From the NCBI RefSeq assembly GCF_001887595.1, contig NZ_CP017480.1:3438001-3502000 (forward strand): a stretch of DNA of 64,000 nt, written 5' to 3'. Position 1 is the stretch's first letter, and the number at the start of each line of letters is the position of its first letter. Under the pieces are notes generated by a model, which saw only the letters and a list, made by a program, of their open reading frames with translations, was not told where the DNA came from and searched no databases. Source of the DNA: Luteibacter rhizovicinus DSM 16549. GTDB lineage: Bacteria > Pseudomonadota > Gammaproteobacteria > Xanthomonadales > Rhodanobacteraceae. Position numbers and translations under genes: made by a program. Positions 59,650-64,000 of this stretch are shown here, piece by piece.

Positions 59650-60630
59650 TTACATGGTGAGGATGATCTTACCGACACTGGACGAGGACTCCATGCGTCG
59701 GTGTGCCTGCACAGCGTCGGCGAGGACGAACTGACTGTCGATCACCGGCACGAGCGTGCCATCGTCGAAGGCGTGCAGCCAACGATCGCGAAAGCGTTGC
59801 GTCATGGCTTGCTTGACACGCTGCGGACGCGACTTCATCACCGTGCCGATGATCTGCAGATGGCGATAGAGCAAACGGTCCAACGGCAGCGTCGCGCCTT
59901 TGGCGCCGCCGAGCAGGCCGACCTCGATGAGACGCCCCCCATAGCCGAGCGATGCGAGGTTGCGTTCGAAATAGGGTGCGCCGATGAAATCCACGATCAC
60001 GTCGACGCCCTTTCCGTCGGTCTCGCGCTCGATCACCCTGGCGAAATCATCGGCTTTGTAATCGATCGCGACATCCGCGCCGAACTCGCGAAGACGATCG
60101 AGCTTCGCGGCACCCGCGGTAGCGAAAACCCGTGCGCCCGCCGCATGAGCGAGTTGCACGGCGGCGGACCCCACGCCGCCGGCGGCGGCATGGATGAGGA
60201 TGCTTTCGCCCGCGTCGAGACGGCCGAGGTGGAGGGCGGCTTCATGGGCGGTGACGAAGACTTCGGGGATGCCAGCGGCACGCACATAATCCATGCCCTG
60301 CGGGATCGGCATCGCCATGCGGTAGTCGATGCGGGCCTGTTCGGCATAGCCACCGCCGCCGACGATCCCCATCACGCGGTCGCCGACGGCAAAACCTTGT
60401 ACGTCCTTGCCCACGGCGATCACCTCGCCGGCGATCTCCAGGCCCATGATGGCGGAGTCGCCGAAGCTATCCCTGCCATAGCCACCCGTGCGCTGGATGA
60501 TGTCGGCGCGATTCACGCCGGCGGCATGATTGCGGACGAGCAGGTCGCTGTCCCGGAGTTCGGGCTCGGGGACATCGTCGAGTCGCAGCACATCGGCGGG
60601 GCCGAAATCGTCGAAGACAACGGCCTTCAC
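59650..60630 (-). CDS. Quinone oxidoreductase of the zinc-free MDR family
   Basis: The 326-residue medium-chain dehydrogenase is closest to NADPH:quinone oxidoreductases of the QOR/PIG3 type. The NADPH site is [26 protein letters not shown], split across two stretches, and the N-terminal [16 protein letters not shown] and [15 protein letters not shown] are typical. The zinc-binding Cys residues of alcohol dehydrogenases are absent. The start is GTG at 60630, within the GTGA that also ends the zinc-finger gene. Confidence 0.87.
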   Translation of the reverse strand: MKAVVFDDFGPADVLRLDDVPEPELRDSDLLVRNHAAGVNRADIIQRTGGYGRDSFGDSAIMGLEIAGEVIAVGKDVQGFAVGDRVMGIVGGGGYAEQARIDYRMAMPIPQGMDYVRAAGIPEVFVTAHEAALHLGRLDAGESILIHAAAGGVGSAAVQLAHAAGARVFATAGAAKLDRLREFGADVAIDYKADDFARVIERETDGKGVDVIVDFIGAPYFERNLASLGYGGRLIEVGLLGGAKGATLPLDRLLYRHLQIIGTVMKSRPQRVKQAMTQRFRDRWLHAFDDGTLVPVIDSQFVLADAVQAHRRMESSSSVGKIILTM

Positions 60631-60995
60631 GAGTTTTCCTCGCCATGGGCGAGTACCGCCTGCCAGCGGCGCGGCACGAGGCCTTCCGGGCCTGGTGTCG
60701 GTTGCTCGCGGGGATGACTATGCGGCGCCTTGAGGGTCGGACCCTCGAACATGTCGTCGGTACGGTAGTCGTAGAACCAGTCTTCGCCGGGTTCGAAACT
60801 CTGGATCACCGGGTGACCGGTGGCATGCGCATGCTTGCTGGCGTGTTTGTGCAGCGAATCGTCGCAGCAGCCGATGTGACCACATTCGGCGCAACGGCGA
60901 AGGTGGAACCACCAGGTGCCGGCTGCCAGGCACTCGACGCAGCCGTCGCCACTGGGCTCGGCGTCCAGGTTGATACCGTCGTCTTGCTTGTTCAT
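60627..60995 (-). CDS. UBP-type zinc-finger protein
   Basis: A 122-residue protein with a ZnF_UBP domain, the fold that in eukaryotes binds the ubiquitin C-terminus. The ligand pattern is visible: CVECLAAGTWWFHLRRCAECGHIGCCDDS, split across knuckles, then HASKHAHATGHPV and the terminal GEDWFYDYRTDDMF. Bacterial copies have no established ligand. The ATG at 60995 has GGAG six bases upstream. It overlaps the quinone oxidoreductase gene by four bases, implying translation coupling. Confidence 0.85.
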   Translation of the reverse strand: MNKQDDGINLDAEPSGDGCVECLAAGTWWFHLRRCAECGHIGCCDDSLHKHASKHAHATGHPVIQSFEPGEDWFYDYRTDDMFEGPTLKAPHSHPREQPTPGPEGLVPRRWQAVLAHGEENS

Positions 60996-61078
60996 GGGCA
61001 ACTCCGGAGGGGATGCCCGATCCTAACCGACAGCCGCGGCGGCCTGTCTAGATGTTCCGTACACCCTCTCGATGGCGC

Positions 61079-61366
61079 TCATAGAATGCGACCGGCACGA
61101 TGGAGGGCGACCATCTGCATGCTGTCCACCGAGGCGGCGAGGAAGCGCAGGGCGATCCGCAACTCCATGCTGTTCGGGCAGCCTTGCTCGAGCAGCCCTT
61201 CGATCCGCTCGGCCGCGTCGGCCACGGGCAGATGCTCATGTTCGAGGGCGTGTCGCGCGACATGGTTCGCACGGAACTGCGCTTCGCAATAGTCGTGATG
61301 CAGCAAGGCCTGGAGCAGCCCGAGGGCCTCCAGCGAGATCTCCTGTGCTGCCATCAGGTTACGCAT
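61079..61366 (-). CDS. Hypothetical protein, 95 residues
   Basis: I do not recognise a family. The short helical protein reads MRNLMAAQEISLEALGLLQ..., with a run of His and Glu (HVARHALEHEHLP) and a C-terminal SMELRIALRFLAASVDSMQM. The composition looks protein-like and the frame uses GC-rich third positions, but no strong ribosome-binding site is visible. Starts at 61366 and 61354 are both possible. It could be a small regulator or a false call. Confidence 0.5.
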   Translation of the reverse strand: MRNLMAAQEISLEALGLLQALLHHDYCEAQFRANHVARHALEHEHLPVADAAERIEGLLEQGCPNSMELRIALRFLAASVDSMQMVALHRAGRIL

Positions 61367-61452
61367 CTTCTAATGAAAGCGTCCGTATAGAGGCCCTGCA
61401 ATCCGCCATCCGGCCTAAGTAGAATCGCGGTCACTCCCGAGGAAGGATCGCC

Positions 61453-61812
61453 ATGGCCGTCGCCGCTACCGTACTCACCGTTTTGGTGATTCTGATCCAC
61501 GTGTACATCGTGCTGCTCGAGATGGTCCTCTGGCGCACCCGTGGCCCCAGGGTCTTCGGCATCACGCCCCAATTCGCGCAAGATAGCGCGGCCCTGGCCT
61601 CCAACCAAGGGCTTTATAACGCTTTTCTGGTCGTCGCGCTGGTCCTCGGACTGGTCCTGCGCGAGCCCTTCGCCACCGCCTTCGTGTTTTACGGGCTGGG
61701 CTGTGTCGTGGTCGCCGGTCTTTGGGGCGCGCTCACGGCGAGCCGGCGGATCCTGTACGTGCAGGCTTTGCCCGCTGCCCTGGCGCTGGCAGCACAATGG
61801 CTTGCGCGCTGA
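61453..61812 (+). CDS. DUF1304 membrane protein
   Basis: The 119-residue protein has four hydrophobic helices and the DUF1304 pattern: HVYIVLLEMVLWRTRGPRVFG, NQGLYNAFLVVALVLGL and GLGCVVVAGLWGALTASRRIL. The function of the family is not known. AAGGA lies seven bases before the ATG at 61453. It is transcribed alone. Confidence 0.85.
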   Translation: MAVAATVLTVLVILIHVYIVLLEMVLWRTRGPRVFGITPQFAQDSAALASNQGLYNAFLVVALVLGLVLREPFATAFVFYGLGCVVVAGLWGALTASRRILYVQALPAALALAAQWLAR

Positions 61813-61891
61813 TATACCGCGTGCGGCGTATTTGACGGATTGCGCATTCGAGGGGCAAGGTGACTGTCGCCTTCCCTGAGGAGCTGCAAAC

Positions 61892-62416
61892 GTGACCCTA
61901 CGTGGATTCTCCCGACTGCCCCTGATCGCCACGATGGCCGTCCTCGCCGGATGCGCGGGACATCGCACCCTGCACGCGCCCGATCGCGCGGCCGACGCCG
62001 CCCGTGACGAGCAGGCGGCCAACCAGGCCTATGCGAGCGGAAATATTCCGCAGGCGGCGAGTCTCTACGAATCCGTGGTCGCGGCCGCGCCTGAGGACCC
62101 GGACGCATGGTTCCGCCTGGGCAATGCCCGCTTCCGCCTGCAGAAACTCGACGAGGCGGGGCAGGCCTACGAACGTGCGATCAAGCTCAGGCCCGACTAC
62201 GCGCAGGCCCTATACAACCTCGGCGTCGTACGGCTGAAGCAGGCGCAGGCGGCCCTGGTCGCCAGCGCTCGCGCGAGCGAGCCCGGTGATGGCCTTCGCG
62301 GAGACAGCGGCCGGATCGTGCAACGCCTCGCCAGGGTGGGCGACGACGTCGGAGCAAGAAATAAAGGGAACGGGGGCGCACCGCCGTTTATCGTGGAACC
62401 CACCGACGAACGGTAG
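61892..62416 (+). CDS. TPR-containing lipoprotein
   Basis: The 174-residue protein begins with a lipoprotein signal, the lipobox ending VLAGC at Cys21. Two or three TPR motifs follow at about residues 41-125 (DEQAANQAYASGNIPQAASLYE, DAWFRLGNARFRLQKLDEAGQAYERAI). The last 40 residues are Gly/Arg-rich and low in structure. The start is GTG at 61892, after GAGGAG. Such small TPR lipoproteins often support envelope assemblies. Its partner here is unknown. Confidence 0.8.
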   Translation: MTLRGFSRLPLIATMAVLAGCAGHRTLHAPDRAADAARDEQAANQAYASGNIPQAASLYESVVAAAPEDPDAWFRLGNARFRLQKLDEAGQAYERAIKLRPDYAQALYNLGVVRLKQAQAALVASARASEPGDGLRGDSGRIVQRLARVGDDVGARNKGNGGAPPFIVEPTDER

Positions 62417-62550
62417 CGGGATATGACGGATTCGCGATTCAATCGAGACAAGGAATCGCACGGAAAAATCTACCTAGTGGTCTATGTTCAACGTGCAAAT
62501 TCGGTAGTAGTTTGACTCCCAGGTTCCCCAAAGCCGATATCGAGGCTTTC

Positions 62551-62973
62551 ATGAGTACTGAGCGGTCCGCGCCACGCGCGATCATTTTTGAAGACCATTC
62601 CGGCCTCGCCGCAGCGCTGACGGACCTGCTTGTCGGGCGACTGGGTTACGACGTGGTGGCGTGCGCGGGGTGTATCGAGGAAGCCATCCGCGTTGCGCAT
62701 GTGGAACGCTGCGATGTCGCCGTCGTCGACCTGGATCTGCAGGGCGTCATGGCGTATCCCGCGTTGGACGAACTGATCCGCCGTGGCGTGCCCTACGTGC
62801 TCGCCACGGGGGCCATGCCGCTCGATATTCCTGTTCGCTATCTCGCACCTCTTGTGTGTAAACCCTACAGCGCACAACAGCTGGAGCAGGCCATCCGTGA
62901 GGCATGCTGCCACGCAGCCGTGCATGCGACCGCACCGGCCAGCATCACCGTGTCGGTTGTCGGCCGGGCCTGA
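62551..62973 (+). CDS. Stand-alone response-regulator receiver protein
   Basis: A 140-residue receiver-fold protein without an output domain. The acidic pocket is FEDHS near the N-terminus, the phosphoacceptor candidate is the Asp in VVDLDLQG, and the conserved Lys lies in VCKPYSAQQL. The segment LATGAMPLD carries the usual Thr. Single-domain receivers like CheY act by protein contact. No kinase lies next to it. The ATG at 62551 has GAGG five bases upstream. A TTG start at 62512 would add 13 residues. Confidence 0.8.
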   Translation: MSTERSAPRAIIFEDHSGLAAALTDLLVGRLGYDVVACAGCIEEAIRVAHVERCDVAVVDLDLQGVMAYPALDELIRRGVPYVLATGAMPLDIPVRYLAPLVCKPYSAQQLEQAIREACCHAAVHATAPASITVSVVGRA

Positions 62974-62974
62974 C

Positions 62975-63508
62975 TCAGGCCGCGGCCCCGCCGGCACGCA
63001 CGCGCAGCGTGTTGGCGACGTCTTTCACGCCGATGGTTTCCACCACCGCGTCCTCGGCCAGGTGCTTCATGTAACGCTCTGGCACGTCGCCGCCCAGTGT
63101 GACGACACCCCCGGATACATCGACCTCGATATGCGAGGCATCGATCGCGTCATGTAGCGTCAGTCGTTCGCAAACGTCCTCGCGGATGCGCTCGTCGGAA
63201 CGGACATAGCCCTGTGGCCCCGTCCCGCGGTGCCCGCCGGGATAGCCCGAAGCCGTCCAGCGGCGACTTTCGCCTGGCTGCGTCGAGGTGCCCTCGTCGC
63301 GGCCGAAATGGCGATGGCCCGGATGACGCCCCTCGTAGGCGTGGTGCCCGCCGAAGTCGCGATGGCCGGGATGATGCCCGGCGCCGGACTCGTGGCCCGC
63401 TTCGTACGGGCTGGACCCGAAGTCGCGCTGGTCGGGGAAGCGTCCCCGGTTGGCATACATGCTGCCGAACTCGTCGCCCGGCACGTTGCGTTCGTCAAAA
63501 CGGCCCAT
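62975..63508 (-). CDS. BON-domain protein with His/Gly-rich N-terminus
   Basis: The 177-residue protein has a C-terminal BON domain (about residues 103-175: IREDVCERLTLHDAIDASHIEVDV, split, then GVVTLGGDVPERYMKHLAEDAV), a fold linked to membrane or phospholipid contact and osmotic stress. The first 100 residues are rich in His, Gly, Asp and Arg, with repeated PGHRDFGGHH/PGHRHFGR units. There is no signal peptide. Its stop is one base from the receiver gene's stop (convergent). GGGAG lies eight bases before the start at 63508. Confidence 0.8.
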   Translation of the reverse strand: MGRFDERNVPGDEFGSMYANRGRFPDQRDFGSSPYEAGHESGAGHHPGHRDFGGHHAYEGRHPGHRHFGRDEGTSTQPGESRRWTASGYPGGHRGTGPQGYVRSDERIREDVCERLTLHDAIDASHIEVDVSGGVVTLGGDVPERYMKHLAEDAVVETIGVKDVANTLRVRAGGAAA

Positions 63509-63668
63509 GGTGCGGCTCCCGCGCGGTAAGAGTCCTCAGTGTTCGCTTTTTTCCATGCAGGGCGCGTGGACGCGACGTAGTTCCCTTGTGGCAGTCGGCG
63601 CTTTTGGCCACTATGGCCCACACATCGCCGGAAAGCGGCGATCCGCCAGACATCGTAACGGGGGTGAG

Positions 63669-64000
63669 ATGTCGCGTATCAGTTTCGATGAGCCGTGGAC
63701 CTTTGGCGGCCATCCCTGGCGCAGTCTCAAGGACACGTCCTTCGGCGTGATCGTTGCTGACGCGCAGGGCGACATCGTCCACCTCAACGAGCGTGCCGCG
63801 GAATTGCATGGCTGGGTCCGGCTGGCCGTGGGGCCGGAAGACTACAGCCGGATGTACAGCATCTTCACCGAAGAAGGCCGCCCGTACCCGTCCGAGGACC
63901 TGCCGCTCTCTCGTGCCGTCCGCAACGGGGAGACCAGCAAACACGCGCGCTGGGTGATTCGTCGCCCCGACGGCTCCCGGCAGACGATGCAGGGTTCGGC
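63669..64000 (+). CDS. PAS-domain protein, 3' end cut by window
   Basis: The first 110 codons are seen. They begin MSRISFDEPWTFGG and contain a PAS-like stretch: FGVIVADAQGDIVHLNERAAELHGW, split across strands, then EEGRPYPSEDLPLSRAV and IRRPDGSRQTMQGSA. The protein runs off the window, so whether it is a histidine kinase, a diguanylate cyclase or another sensor cannot be told. The ATG at 63669 follows GGGGTGAG. It is divergent from the BON gene. Confidence 0.78.
   Translation, partial: MSRISFDEPWTFGGHPWRSLKDTSFGVIVADAQGDIVHLNERAAELHGWVRLAVGPEDYSRMYSIFTEEGRPYPSEDLPLSRAVRNGETSKHARWVIRRPDGSRQTMQGS

Noticed and set aside
62423..62515. 30-codon frame MTDSRFNRDKESHG... upstream of the receiver gene
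   Set aside because: It has no good ribosome-binding site and no sign of conservation that I can judge. It lies in an AT-rich gap more likely to hold the promoter.
1..64000. CRISPR arrays, insertion sequences or prophage genes
   Set aside because: No regularly spaced direct repeats, transposases, integrases or phage structural genes were seen. The palindromic repeats are REP-like, not CRISPR.

Overview
The window reads as chromosome from a high-GC gammaproteobacterium of the Xanthomonadales, most likely Rhodanobacteraceae (Luteibacter/Dyella-like). This rests on the cmk-rpsA-ihfB-lapA-lapB order, the tpiA-secG-tRNA-Leu(GAG) linkage, and a family of short palindromic repeats whose arms read roughly TGTAGGAGCCGATTCATCGG. 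That assignment is inference from gene order and repeat style, not from a search. I see no CRISPR array, prophage, integrase or transposase. No gap between genes exceeds about 300 bases.

Layout. 1-2583 is the 3' part of treY (trehalose synthesis), followed by an acyl-CoA-binding protein on the other strand. 2985-11299 holds cmk, rpsA and ihfB, then a tightly overlapping five-gene unit: lapA, lapB, a WecA/MraY-like sugar-phosphate transferase, a CapD/WbpM-like nucleotide-sugar dehydratase and galU. It joins LPS control to surface polysaccharide synthesis. 11451-17431 carries an exported amidase, a coupled pair of multiheme cytochromes c, Mug glycosylase with a DUF71 ATPase, and an MscS channel whose last codons lie in a repeat. 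17545-24635 holds typA and then the most unusual stretch: three exported paralogues sharing six cysteines at conserved spacing, interleaved with a lipoprotein that ends in a type IV pilin-like domain.

24739-36586 is mainly metabolic: 3-hydroxybutyrate oligomer hydrolase, cyclophilin, aminotransferase plus malate dehydrogenase, a CDF metal exporter, 6-phosphogluconate dehydrogenase, an M1 metallopeptidase with a membrane protein, and a large catalase that appears to lack its catalytic distal histidine. 36642-46096 holds an ABC exporter, a LysR regulator divergent from a DMT transporter, a beta-lactamase-fold hydrolase, a large MscS channel, tpiA, secG and tRNA-Leu.

46206-52759 lies just after the tRNA and holds a DUF1254 protein and a ba3-like cytochrome oxidase operon on the minus strand: diheme cytochrome, triheme cytochrome, a 57-residue membrane peptide, subunit II, subunit I, and an anchored diheme cytochrome. 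Its first two genes repeat the architecture of the pair at 13142-15069. 52902-64000 is a mixed set: a secreted protein with an internal duplication, a GNAT acetyltransferase, an MHYT-GGDEF-EAL c-di-GMP enzyme, small unknown proteins, a GH35 beta-galactosidase, CsaA, a quinone oxidoreductase coupled to a UBP-type zinc finger, a TPR lipoprotein, a stand-alone receiver protein, a BON protein with a His/Gly-rich front, and the start of a PAS-domain sensor cut by the window end.
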